A DNA stretch of 64,000 nucleotides, from NCBI RefSeq assembly GCF_904849725.1, contig NC_058520.1:399789993-399853992 (forward strand). The letters run 5' to 3'. Origin of the DNA: Hordeum vulgare subsp. vulgare. Taxonomy: Eukaryota > Streptophyta > Magnoliopsida > Poales > Poaceae. Shown piece after piece: positions 49,501 to 59,644 of the stretch. Under the pieces are notes generated by a model that worked only from the letters and a program-made list of their open reading frames with translations, was not told where the DNA came from and did no database searches. Position numbers and translations under genes: made by a program. How positions within the stretch are numbered: position 1 is the first letter of the stretch; each line of letters starts with the position of its first letter.

Positions 49501-49989
49501 ATGGGGAGCTTCTCTAGTTTTGATAAAATACTCCTTTGCCTTTATCATAGTATCTTCTATTCATGTGGTTCGAAGGACCATCTGATTGCTTGTTCCATAT
49601 GGTATCTTTTGATTGCTTGCTTCTATTTTGTATGTCTTTGTGCCATACGATCCTTCTTTTTGCAATCTTTGGGTCCTCAATATAGTTTGTTTTCCTCCAA
49701 CTACTTATCATTGTATTTGGGTATTTCTTTGCACTCATTTGTTGAGAAGTACACACTTTTTGGAGGACCACCTACTATATTGGCTTTCTAAACTTTTCTT
49801 CCATTTTGGCAATCGATGCCAATGGGGGAGAAGTTTAGAGAGTTTACTTTGGATATGTTTAGAGGGTTTTGCTTTTATTGCATAAGCATTTACATCTTGC
49901 ACGCATGCATTATTGCTTTGTATGTGTGCGCTTTCTTATGCTTATTTCCTTATATAAACTCTATTGAAGTGGTTGTCTTGAATTACCAA
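46561..49989 (+). other. Noncoding tail of element H
   Basis: The 3.4-kb AT-rich region has no recognisable pol. Short frames (47679-48191 and others) look like chance. It contains 'gggggag' tract-like motifs near 46930, 47135, 47530, 49435 and 49823. A palindrome-rich patch lies at 48320-48545. Confidence 0.65.
46928..47260 (+). repeat. Two-unit ~200-bp repeat with tract-like start
   Basis: The unit beginning 'ttttgggggagtgatgtgc' (46928) is repeated in diverged form as 'attatgggggagtaatatgc' (about 47130). Both continue through 'aaatgtgtacat...gaggaa/tattgccacttagt.ttgat'. The duplication includes the polypurine-tract-like motif. Confidence 0.7.
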
Positions 49990-50001
49990 AATGGGGGAGA
50001 T
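49990..50001 (+). other. Polypurine tract of element H
   Basis: aatgggggagat lies immediately before the 3' LTR start tgctagagc at 50002. Confidence 0.85.
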
Positions 50002-51027
50002 TGCTAGAGCATATCTCTCCATATGTGGTTTTGGTAATTCATGACAATTCCTATGGACTAACGATTGCCTTAAGTTATATTTATAGGATTTGTCCATCGG
50101 CACTTCTTGAAGTCCATCTGTTGGGTTCAAGGAGTTCCTATGATGACCAAGGTGGTATTCAAGGTATTATCCAAGGAATGGTCATAGAGACACAAGGTTG
50201 ATCAAGATCGTCAGACAAAGAGTAAATCAAGATGATCAACACACAAAGTGTATAAGATGTACCCAGAGGGATCAAGTGATCCCATGGTATGGTAAGCATT
50301 GTCCATTACGTATTTGTGTACTAACCCATGGTCTTCGTGAGAGTTCTATGTGGGGTTAGGTGTGTTTCCATGGGCTTGCGTCAAGAGGAAGATCTTATAC
50401 AACCCATGGAGGATGACGTTAAGTGGTGGAGGATGGTGGCAATGGACTTGTGAAGATATGCTGAAGAGAGGCTCACCCATAGTGTATATGGGGGAGCAAT
50501 CAACTATTCTTCATCAAGCCAACGCAATAAAGAAAGGTGGTCCATCTTGAGGAAGCCAAGATCATCATCATCTAGCTCAAGAGGACGAGGTGCAAGGTAT
50601 AGGTTTTGCCTTGATAGGTTTTCTGTTTTAGGATAGATTGTCGTACTGTCAAGGGGGGCTCTCAAGTGAGTAGCTTGATCACATCGTTCATTTAGAGCTC
50701 AAACCATTTGCATCCTTGCATCATACTTCTTGGTTCTTGTTTGATTTTTCTATTTTTTAGTTTTAGAGCTTATGGTCATCTTCATGACAAGCTCGAGTTC
50801 ATCGAAAACAGACACCATATGCATCTTCTATGATGATTTCGATGTTGGGAGTTTTTACCGGTCTTATTCAAAGAAGGGTTCTCACCAATATCAATATGGG
50901 CATTTTCTCACTTGCTTCTTATTGATATTTCTATCACGATTGTGTTAGCCCATGTCATTAGCTTTCCAACAAACTTGGTTTCGTTGAATTCGGAGTCCGT
51001 ATGCGAAAATTGAGGCAGTTTCTGTGG

Positions 51028-51275
51028 CGAGCAGTAGTACCGCTTGTGTTGAGCGGTAGTACCGCTCCCACGAGCGGTAGTACCGCTCCGTTGGACTTTA
51101 TTTGCACATCCTTTTTGCCTCGGCATGGCTGGTGAACCTACCGAGTGGTAGTACCACTCCCACGAGCGGTAGTATCGTTCCATCAAACTTTATTTGCGCA
51201 TCCTTTTTGCCTCGGCATGGCTGGTGAACCTACCGAGCGGTAGTACCGCTCCCATGAGCGGTAGTACCGCTCTGT
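51028..51275. repeat. Palindrome cluster in the H LTR
   Basis: The palindrome 'gagcggtagtaccgctc' or close variants occurs seven times (about 51030, 51053, 51072, 51143, 51162, 51235, 51257), within a 92-bp tandem duplication ('actttatttgc.catcc' at 51095 and 51187). It lies just upstream of the TATA-like site. Palindromic motif clusters in LTRs are reported for Sireviruses. Confidence 0.85.
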
Positions 51276-51289
51276 GCGGGTTTTCCCCA

Positions 51290-51301
51290 CCTATAAAAGG
51301 G
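51290..51301 (+). promoter_or_regulatory. TATA-like box in the H 3' LTR
   Basis: 'cctataaaaggg' follows the palindrome cluster by about 15 bases, the arrangement expected of a retrotransposon promoter with upstream elements. The corresponding part of the 5' LTR is deleted. Confidence 0.6.
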
Positions 51302-52322
51302 GGTCTTCTTCCCCATTGAACCTTATCTCTTTAGCTCGTGTTCTTCCCGCATTGTTGACCATCTTCGAGCTTGCTAACTCTCAATCCCTCCAATAATTCT
51401 TGCTAGTTCTTGAGGGAAAAGAGAGAGGAGATCTAGATCCACATTTCCACCAATCACTTCCTGCTCTAAGTGAGGGGAACCCCTTGGATCTAGATCTTGG
51501 AGTTCTTCATGTTCTTCTTCATTCTTCCTCTCATTTTCCTCCCTAGCATTAGTTGCTTTTGTGGGATTTGGGAGAGAAGGACTTGGGCACTCCGTGTGCC
51601 CTTGCCATTGTATTTGGTGCATCGGTTTGAGTTCTCCACTGTGATACGTGGAAGTGAAAAGTTGAGAAGCTTATTACCTTTGGGTACTTGGTACCCCTAG
51701 AAGCTTGGTGGTGCCTGGGAGCTTAATCATTCTGGTGTAAAGCTCCGGGCAAGCGTCGGGGTCTCCAATTAAGTTGTGGAGATTGACCCGAGCATTTGTG
51801 GTCACCTCGAAGCCATATGTCATTGTGGTGAAGCTTCGTGGTGTTGTTGGGAGCCTCCAATTAAGTTGTGGAGATTGCCCCAGCCTTGTTTGTACGGGTT
51901 CGGTGACCGCCCTCAAGGGTTCTTTAGTGGAATCACGGGATCTTGCAGTGTGCGAGGGCGTGAGGGGATTACGGTGGCCTTAGTGGCCTTCACACCACTC
52001 CAACGGCGATTAGCATCCGCAAGGGTGGTAACTTCGGGATACATCATCGTCTCTGAGTGCCTCGGTTATCTCTTACCCGAACCCTTTACTTATGCACTTT
52101 ACTTTGTGATGGCCATATTGTTTCTTGTCATATATCTTGCTATCACTTAGTTGTTTATCTTGCTTAGCATAAGTTGTTGGTGCACATAGTCGAGCCTAGT
52201 TGTTTTAGGTTTTGTGCTTGACAAATTAAATGTTAGTTTTATTCCGCATTTGTTCAAGCCTAAAACGTAATTATTTTACAGCGCCTATTCACCCCCCTCT
52301 AGGCGACATCCACGTCCTTTCA

Positions 52323-53225
52323 TTTTATTTGTAAGTAAATAAAACTGTGATGATTTGCATTATTAGAGCATTGTCCCGTGTGAGAAAAGGATGATGGAAG
52401 CTATGATTCCCTCACAAGTTGGGATGAGTCTCCAGACTTTAATAAAAATAAAAGAGGCCAGGGAAGCCCATAAAAAATAAAAGAGGCCAAAGAAGCCCAC
52501 CAAAAAGAGAGAAAAAATGAGAAAAAATGAGAGAAAGAGAGAAGGGACAATGCTACTATCTTTTTCCACACTTGTGCTTCAAAGTAGCATCATGTTCTTC
52601 ATAGAGAGTCTCCTATTTTGTCACTTCATATAACTAGTGGAATTACATCTTTTTCACAACCACATAGTTTCCTTTTTGAGTTTTCATATACTTATAGCAC
52701 TAGTGCATTTGTTGCATGGCAATCCCTACTCACTCACATTGATATCTATTGATGGGCATCTCCATAGCCCGTTGATATGCCTAATTGATGTGAGACTATC
52801 TTCTCCTTTTTTTGCAACCTCCACCATACTCTATTCCACCTACAACGCTATATCCATGGCTTACGCTCATGTATTGCATGAGAGTTGAAAAGGTTTAAGA
52901 ACATAAAAAGTGTGAAACAATTGCTTGATTTTCATCGGGGTTGTGCATGATTTAGATACTTTGTGTGGTGAAGATGGAGCATAGTGAGACCATATGATTT
53001 TGTAGGGATAACTTTCTAATACCATGCTATTTCAAAAGGAAGCAATTGCCTTATTAGTATGCTTGAAGTATTATTGTTTTTATGTCAATATTAGACTTTT
53101 GTTGTGAATCTTATGGATCTAAATATTCATGCCACAATAGAGAATATTACCTGGATAAATATGTTAGGTAGCATTCCACATCAAAAAAATTGTTTTTATC
53201 ATTTACATCCTCAAGGACGAGCAGG
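52323..53225 (+). other. 3' noncoding region of E, right part
   Basis: It resumes the E tail after the H insertion, aligning with 41280-42200 of J ('gtaagtaaataaaa', 'attgttgcatgg.aatccctactcactcac', 'gatgggcatctccatagcccg'). No gene is present. Confidence 0.75.
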
Positions 53226-53243
53226 AATTAAGCTTGGGGATGT
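53226..53243 (+). other. Polypurine tract of element E
   Basis: aattaagcttggggatgt precedes the 3' LTR of E and equals the J tract except for the last base. Confidence 0.75.
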
Positions 53244-54794
53244 TGATACGTGTCGATCGTATCTATAATTTTTGATTGTTCCATGCTATTATATTATCTG
53301 TTTTAGATGTTTTATATGCATTAACATGCTATTTTATATTATTTTTGGGACTAATCTATTAATCTAGAGCCTAGTGCCAGTTTCTGTTTTTCCATGTTTT
53401 TTAGTATTGTAGATAAGGAATATTAAACAGAGTCCAAACGGAATAAAATCTCCGGAATTATTTTTCTTGGACCAGAAGAAACCCAGAAGACTTGGAGTTG
53501 GGGCAGGACACATGCCGAGAGGCCACAATCCTGTAGGGCGCGCCCTAGGGGGGCCCCCTGGCTTGTGGGTCCCCTGCAGGTCTCCTAACCGTATTCTTCA
53601 GCCTATAAATTCTCTAGTATTCCCCCATCGCTAAAAAGATCCACAAAATACTTTTCCACCGCCGGGAGCCTCTGTTCCCGTGAGATCCAATGTGGGAGCC
53701 TTTTCCGGTAATCTGTCGGAGTGGGAATTGATCACGAAGGGCATCTACATCAACTCCATTGCCCCTCTGATGATGCGTGAGTAGTTCACCATAGACCTAC
53801 AGGTCCATAGCTAGTAGCTAGATGGCTTCTTCTCTCTCTTTGATCTTCAGTACCTAGTTCTTCATGATCTTCATGGAGATCTATTTAATGTAATACTCTT
53901 TGCGGTGTGTTTGCCGATATCTGATGAATTGTGAGTTTATGTTCTGATTATAAATGAATATTATGTGAATCTATTCTGAATTCTTATATGCATGATTTCA
54001 TATCTTAGCAAGTCTCTTCGAGTTATTGGTTTGGTTTGGCCAACTAGATTGGTAATTCTTGCAATGGGAGAAGTGCTTAGTTTTGGGTTCAATCTTGCGG
54101 TGTCCTCACCCAGTAGTACGGGTACGAGGCATGTATTGTATTGTTGCCATTGAGGATAAAAAGATGGGGTTTTCATCATATTTCTTGAGTTTATCCCTCT
54201 ACATCATGTCGTCTTACTTAATGTTTTTCTTTCTTCTTCATGAACTTAATACTCCAGATGAACGCAGGAGTCGGTCGATGTGTGGAGTAATAGTAGTAGA
54301 TGCAGAATCGTTTAGGTCTACTTGACACAGACGTGATGCTTTTATGCATAATCATTGCCTTAGATATCTTCATAATTATTCGCTTTTCTATCAATTGCTC
54401 AACAGTAATTTGGTCTCCCACTGTACTATTCTCCTTTGTGAGAGAATCCTCTAGTGAAACCTATGGCCTCCGGGTCTATTTTCCATATTATACTTTTAGA
54501 TTTATATACCAAAAATATCTTGTTGCAATTTATTTACTTTTGTTTCCAGAATCTTTTATATATATCTCTATCAGATCTCATCCTTGCAAATAACTCTGAA
54601 AGGATTGACAACCCCTTTTTAGCGTTGGGTGCGAGTATTTGATTGTTTGTGTAGGTACTACGACCGGGGCCTTGCTTGTTCCTCCTACTCGATTGATACC
54701 TCGATTCTCAACAAACTGAGGAAAATACTTAACTACTTTGCTGCATCACCCTTTCCTCTTCAAGGGAAAACCAACGCAAGCTCAAGAAGTCGCA
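53244..54794 (+). mobile_element. 3' LTR of element E
   Basis: It starts tgatacgtgtcgatcg and ends near 'caagaagtcgca'. It contains 'ggcgcgcccta', a TATA-like 'gcctataaattc' (about 53599) and the 'gattgacaacccc' block near its end. It is very close to LTR N (62870-64000) but strongly diverged from the 5' LTR of E. The exact right end is uncertain by a few bases. Confidence 0.78.
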
Positions 54795-55216
54795 AAGGCT
54801 CGCAGCGACCAAAAAAGTATTTCGTGGACTCCCTTGAGGGTTTTGGAATATTGCCGAATTTATAGTGGAGGAGGTAGGGAAAATGGAGCGTGGAGGGGCC
54901 CACACAACATCACCCCCCCTGCGGCGCGCCCTGGTGTTGTGTGGGGCCCTCCGGCAAGATCTTCCTTGGCATCCGAGTTCCAAGTGAGCCTTATCTTCAA
55001 TAAGAAAATCCTAAAAAAGTTTCGTGATGATTTGATCTTATCTGATATTGATTTCTTGCGAAACAAAAAGAGGGCAGAAAACAGGAACTGGCACTTGGCA
55101 CTAAGTTAATAGGTTAGTCCCCAAAAGTGATATCAAAAGGTATAAAATGATAATAAAAACATCCAAGAATAATATATCATAGAATGGAACAAGCAAAAAT
55201 AATAAATACATTATCA
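54795..55216 (-). mobile_element. Fragment K: 5' end of an Athila-type LTR, minus strand
   Basis: Read on the minus strand from 55216 it starts TGATAATG and carries 'ggactaacctattaacttagtgcc', 'ggcgcgcc' and 'ctataaattcgg'. It is truncated where the E 3' LTR ends (54794/54795). It abuts the pol region of L with no visible partner. 422 bp long. Confidence 0.72.
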
Positions 55217-55399
55217 GACACCTAAACCTTCTGAACAAATACATGTTGAGCCTAATGTTGCTATAGTTAAAGATCTCCTAGTTGATAATATTGATGGGCA
55301 GGTTATTTAACTCTATCATGAAGCTTCTAGAATTGCAAAACCTTTTAGAAACAAGCGAAATGAGTTCGATACAAATAAATCAGTGGTAAGCTTGTGAGT

Positions 55400-56071
55400 C
55401 ATCTCTGTTAAAGTTGGAGATCATTGATATCATCGCATGTGTTATATTGGTGCTAGTGTTAGTGTTGTACCTTTTACATTATATCAACAAATTTATGCAT
55501 GACATAACACCCTCTAAGATTGAAGATAATGATGTCACTATTAAATTGTAATTGTGATACTATTTCACCACTTAAGATTGTTAGAAATCTTGAAGTCTTG
55601 TGTGGAAAATTCAAGTACCCCACTGATTTCCTAGTACTTGGTGCACAACAAGATAAATTTTGTCCCTTCATATTTGGTATAGCTTTCTTGAATTTTGTTA
55701 ATGTTCAAATTAATTGTGCTACTGAGAAGGTTCGAATGAGCTTTGATTATATGTCTCATGACTCTAATTTCTCCAAGTTTAGTAAAGAGTCACATGAAAA
55801 AGAATTGCCTACTAAGGATAAAATAATTGGTCTTGCTTCTATTGATGTACCTCCTACCGATCCACTAGAACAATATTTGTTAGACCATGATAATGATATG
55901 CATTTCAATGAAAGGAATGAAATAGGTAAGATATTATTTGATCAACAAACTATCTTTAAGCACAACTTTCAAGTTGATATTTTAGGTGATGCTCCTCCAC
56001 CCAAGGGAGATCCTGTGTTTGAGCTTAAGACATTACCAGATACTTTGAAATATGCTTATCTTGATGAATAG
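55400..56071 (+). pseudogene. Element L protease region
   Basis: A retropepsin-like region. The second conserved loop reads FCPFIFGIAFLNFVN (family form F-G-R-P-F-L-N). The active-site segment near 55430-55465 is in another frame ('attggtgctagtgttagtg' would give IGASVS), so a small insertion disrupted it. The downstream frame (55520-56071) continues to a linker before RT. Confidence 0.75.
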
Positions 56072-56323
56072 AAGATATGTCCTATTATTATCAGCGTTAA
56101 CCTTTCAGAGCAAGAAGAAAATATATTAATCAAAACTTTAAGGAAGCACAGGGATGCTATTGGTTATACTCTTGATAATCTTAAGGGTATAAGTCCCAAT
56201 CTCTGTCAACACAACAATCAATGATCATCAGCACTGTATCAACCCTAAGATGAAAGAGGTGGTAAAGACTGAAATATTAAAACTTCTGGAGGCAGGTATA
56301 ACTTATCCTATTGCTGATAGTAG

Positions 56324-57008
56324 ATGGATAAGTCATGTTCATTGTGTTCTGAGAAAGGTGGTATAACTCTTCTTCCTAATGATAAAAATGAGCTTATTCC
56401 ACAAAGGATAGTAACTGGTTATAGGATGGTAATTGATTTTAGGAAATTTAATAAAGCTACTAGAAAAGATCATTACCCCTTGCCTTTTATTGACCAAATG
56501 TTAGAAATATTATCTAAGCACACACATTTTTGCTTTCTTGATGGATATTCTGGATTTTCTCAAATACATATGTCAAAAGAGGGCCAAGATAAAACTACCT
56601 GTACATGCCCTTGTGGAACTTATGCTTATAGGCGTATGCCTTTTGGTCTATGCAATGCACCTGCTACCGTTCAAAGATGTTTGACTGCTATATTCTCTGA
56701 CTTTTGTGAAAAGATCATTGAGGTGTTCATGGATGATTTTTTTCGCTTAAGAGACTTCTTTTGATGATTGCTTGAGCAACCTTGATCGAGTTTTGCAGAG
56801 ATTTGAAGAAACTAATCTTATCTTGAATTGGGAGAAGTGCCACTTTATGGTCAATGAAGGTATAGTACTTGGGCATAAAATTTCCGAACGAGGTATTGAG
56901 GTGGATAAGGCCAAAGTTGATGCAATAGAGAAAATGCCATGCCCAAAAGATATCAAAGGTATAAGAAGTTTCCTGAGCCATGCTGGTTTCTATAGGTGTT
57001 TCAATTAA
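56324..57008 (+). pseudogene. pol: Element L reverse transcriptase
   Basis: Gypsy RT motifs in order are MVIDFRKFNKATRKDHYPLP, FLDGYSGFSQIHM (catalytic Asp), RMPFGLCNAPATVQRC and VFMDDF (second catalytic pair intact). A frameshift directly after VFMDDF (about 56740-56770) moves the thumb region into 56772-57008 (NWEKCHFMV, GHKISERGIEVD, RSFLSHAGFYR). A stop at 57006-57008 follows. Confidence 0.88.
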
Positions 57009-57166
57009 GGTTTCTCTAAAATTTCTAGACCATTAACTAATCTTCTTCAAAAAGATATCCCTTCTGTTTTTATGATGATTGTGTAGAAGCCTTCGAAATA
57101 CTTAAGAAAGCCTTAATTTCTGCACCTATTGTTCAACCACCTGATTGGAACTTACTCTTTAAAGTT

Positions 57167-57955
57167 ATGTGTGATGCTAGTGATTATGTTGTTGGTGTTT
57201 TCCTAGGGCAAAGAGTAGACAAGAAATTGAATGTTATTCATTATGCTAGTAAGACCCTAGATACTGCCCAAAGAAATTATGCTACTACTGAAAAATATTT
57301 TTTAGCAGTTGTGTTTGCATGTGATAAGTTTAGACCTTACATCGTTGATTCTAAAGTAACTATTCACATTGATCAAGCTACTATTAAATACCTTATGGAA
57401 AAGAAAGATGCTAAACCTACACTTATCAGGTGGGTGTTTTTACTCCACGAATTTGAATTGCACATCATTGATAGGAAGGGAGCTGAAAACCCGGTAGCAG
57501 ATAACTTGTCTAGGATGGAAAATGTTCTTGATGACCCACTAACTATTGATGATAACTTTCCTGATGAGCAACTTGTTGTTATAAATACTTCACGTAGTAT
57601 TCCTTTGCATGCGGATTATGCGAATTATATTGTTGCTAAATATATTTCGGCTAGCTTCACCTATCAACAAAAGAAAAAAAACTTGTATGATTCACGACAT
57701 TTTTTTAGGGATGAACCACACCTTAATAAAGATGGAGTGCATGATGCTATTAGACGTTGTATACCCAAGCATGAACAGGAACATATCCTAAGGAAGTGCT
57801 ATTCCAAATCTTATGGAGGACACCAAGCTGGTGACAGGACTGCACACAAGGTATTACAATCTGGTTTCTATTGTCCTACTCTGTTTAAAGATGCTCGTAA
57901 GTATGTCCTTTCATGTGATGAATGTAAAAGAGATGGTAATATTGGTAAACATTAG
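57167..57955 (+). pseudogene. Element L RNase H and integrase zinc domain
   Basis: This 262-codon frame starts in RNase H (MCDASDYVVGVFLGQ; ASKTLDTAQRNYATTEKYFLAV; IHIDQATIKYLM; NPVADNLSRM). It runs into the HHCC zinc-binding head of integrase (KCYSKSYGGHQAGDRTAHKV, SCDECKRDGN). It ends at a stop at 57953-57955. It is the best-preserved part of L. Confidence 0.88.
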
Positions 57956-58960
57956 GAATTTCCTATCAATTATTCAGTTGCTTTTGAACCATTTGATTTG
58001 TGGGGATTTTATTTTATGTGACCTTTTCCTTCATCTAATGGGTATACTCATATTTTAGTTGTTGTTAGTTACGTTACTAAGTGGGTAGAAGCTATTCCAA
58101 CTAGTAGTGCTGATCATAAGACCTCTATTAAATGCTTAATGACATCATTTTCCGGAGGTTCGGAGTCCCTAGATATTTAATGACTGATGGTGGTTCACAT
58201 TTTATTCATGGTGCTTTCCATAAACTCCTAGCTAAATATGATGTTAACCATAAGTTTGCATCGCCTTATCATCCTCGCTCTATTGTCCAAGTTGAATTGA
58301 GCAACCGGGAAATAAAACTAATATTACAAAAGACTGTCAATAGGTCTAGAAAGAATTGGTCTAAGAAACTTGATGATGATTTATGGGCTTATAGAACTGC
58401 CTATAAAAATCATATCGGGATGTCTCCTTATAAAATGGTTTATGGAAAATCTTGTCATTTACCTCTGGAGTTAGAACATAAAGCTTATTGGGCAATTAAA
58501 TGACTTAACTATGACTTTAAACTTGCCGGTGAAAAGAGGTTATTTGATATTAGCTCACTAGATGAATGGAGGACACAAGCCTATGAAAATGCCAAGTTAT
58601 TTAAAAAAAAAGTTAAAAGATTCTTTTCATTTGTACAATTCTTGTTTCAGATTCTAAAAATGAGAATGAAAAGAGAATCCAAAAATGAGAATTAAATGTA
58701 GGAGATCTAGTGCATTTGTACAATTCTTGTTTCGGTTTCTTTGCACGTAAACTCCGCTCCAAATGTAAGGCTTATATATTGTCAAGGAGGTCTATCGCTC
58801 TAGCACTATAAAGATCAATAACTTGGAAGGTAAATATCCGAGATTGGTAAATGTGCATAGTATTACGCATTACATCTCAGGTATGCCCATTAATGTTGAA
58901 ACTAACATTATCCAAGTGGTAACAACGGAGGACCACATAAGAGAGACCTTCCGGAACGCT
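57956..58960 (+). pseudogene. Element L integrase core and C-terminus
   Basis: The first catalytic region reads WGFYFM followed by a TGA (58019-58021). The expected Asp is Tyr (codon 58010-58012), so this active-site residue is lost. The second (LMTDGGSHF) and third ([11 protein letters not shown]) acidic residues are kept in the frame 58132-58503. The C-terminal part continues in broken frames to about 58960 (SGMPINVETN, TTEDHIRETF). Confidence 0.85.
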
Positions 58961-59216
58961 CTAGAAACCTGAAAAAAGAGTATGTACGTGAAACGGTAAG
59001 AAAACCGACTCCAAAAGTTCCAACAAAACATGTTCTCTTAGTCTTGGTGTTTTAGAAAAAATCCAAAAATAAAAAGGAGTTAGGAGGATCCACGAGGGAG
59101 CCACAAGGCAACAAGACGCGGCCACCCCCTAGTCGCACACTAATGCCTTATGGGGCCCTCGTGTGCCTCCCCGACTTCATTTTCGTCTTGAGAATGTATT
59201 CTCACCTGGAAAAAAT

Positions 59217-59228
59217 CATTATATAAAC
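59217..59228 (+). promoter_or_regulatory. TATA-like box upstream of the second ORF of L
   Basis: cattatataaac lies after a GC-rich block (59090-59165) and about 90 bases before an ATG at 59310. The arrangement resembles a Triticeae Athila LTR promoter placed inside the element. Function is inferred only. Confidence 0.4.
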
Positions 59229-59239
59229 TTCCGACTGTT

Positions 59240-59644
59240 TTGACCACCACATCACGAGATTTTCCTACGTTCTTGTTACGTGTTGTTTTTGAGACAAATC
59301 TAGATCGTCATGGCTCCACCACCCTCCTTAAGAAACATCGCATAGTTCGACCTTCACTAGACATGCGTCCATACAACAAGGACTGCTATGAGTTTTCCTT
59401 GGGTGAGGAGGATACACATCGGGTCATAGAAGAGGTCATGAGGAGGAGCCGAGAGGAAGCTGGAGGATCCAAAGGAAACAACACACATCCTCCCATTGTA
59501 GTCTCTAACAAGGGAGAATCACTATTACTTCTTCTTGATGATATTTCCTTACCTAAAATTGATCCATTGAACGCCATGGAATCTATCTGTGCGCAAAATA
59601 CTGCTGTGACTAATGAAGTCATCCTGCTAGAGGATCAGAACTAA
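59240..59644 (+). pseudogene. Element L downstream ORF of unknown function
   Basis: A 134-codon frame occupies the place between pol and the 3' LTR where Athila elements often carry an extra ORF. The clear part reads MRPYNKDCYEFSLGEEDTHR and VIEEVMRRSREEAGG, then a Ser/Leu-rich tail. A more natural start at 59310 is out of frame with it, so one frameshift is likely. I see no signal peptide, membrane segment or zinc motif, so I would not call it an envelope-like protein. Confidence 0.5.

Larger units (their letters stand above)
27356..52322 (+). mobile_element. Element H: Maximus/SIRE-like Copia element, non-autonomous
   Basis: LTRs run from tgctaga(g/a)catat to a shared 'ttca' end. The tRNA-Met primer-binding site, a long SIRE-style gag with coiled coil and zinc knuckles, a noncoding 3.4-kb tail and a 'gggggaga' polypurine tract follow. 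No protease, integrase or RT is present. The flanks tttga (27351-27355) and tttta (52323-52327) are a one-mismatch target duplication. The 5' LTR is split by elements I and J and lacks about 0.6 kb, matching 50857-51471 of the 3' LTR. The intact 3' LTR is 2321 bp. Confidence 0.75.
50002..52322 (+). mobile_element. 3' LTR of element H (2321 bp)
   Basis: It starts tgctagagcatatctc and ends cacgtcctttca. It is intact, in contrast to the 5' LTR. It includes a palindromic block at 51028-51275, and TATA-like 'cctataaaaggg' at about 51290-51301 probably marks the promoter. The right flank tttta (52323-52327) pairs with tttga at 27351-27355. Confidence 0.85.
10478..54794 (+). mobile_element. Element E: composite Athila-clade Gypsy element hosting four insertions
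   Basis: Once the nested insertions are removed, E has a ~1.5-kb 5' LTR (10478-10539, 17702-18512, 22673-23315), a tRNA-Asp-type primer-binding site, and gag and protease remnants. A long 3' noncoding region (25556-27355 joined to 52328-53243), a polypurine tract and a 1.55-kb 3' LTR (53244-54794) complete it. There is no reverse transcriptase, so it was non-autonomous. The two LTRs are strongly diverged and the flanks (agtct left, aaggc right) do not match. E is therefore very old, or a recombinant of two related elements. Confidence 0.75.

Noticed and set aside
59240..59644. Envelope-like gene in element L
   Set aside because: Position fits, but no signal peptide, membrane segment or glycoprotein feature is visible.
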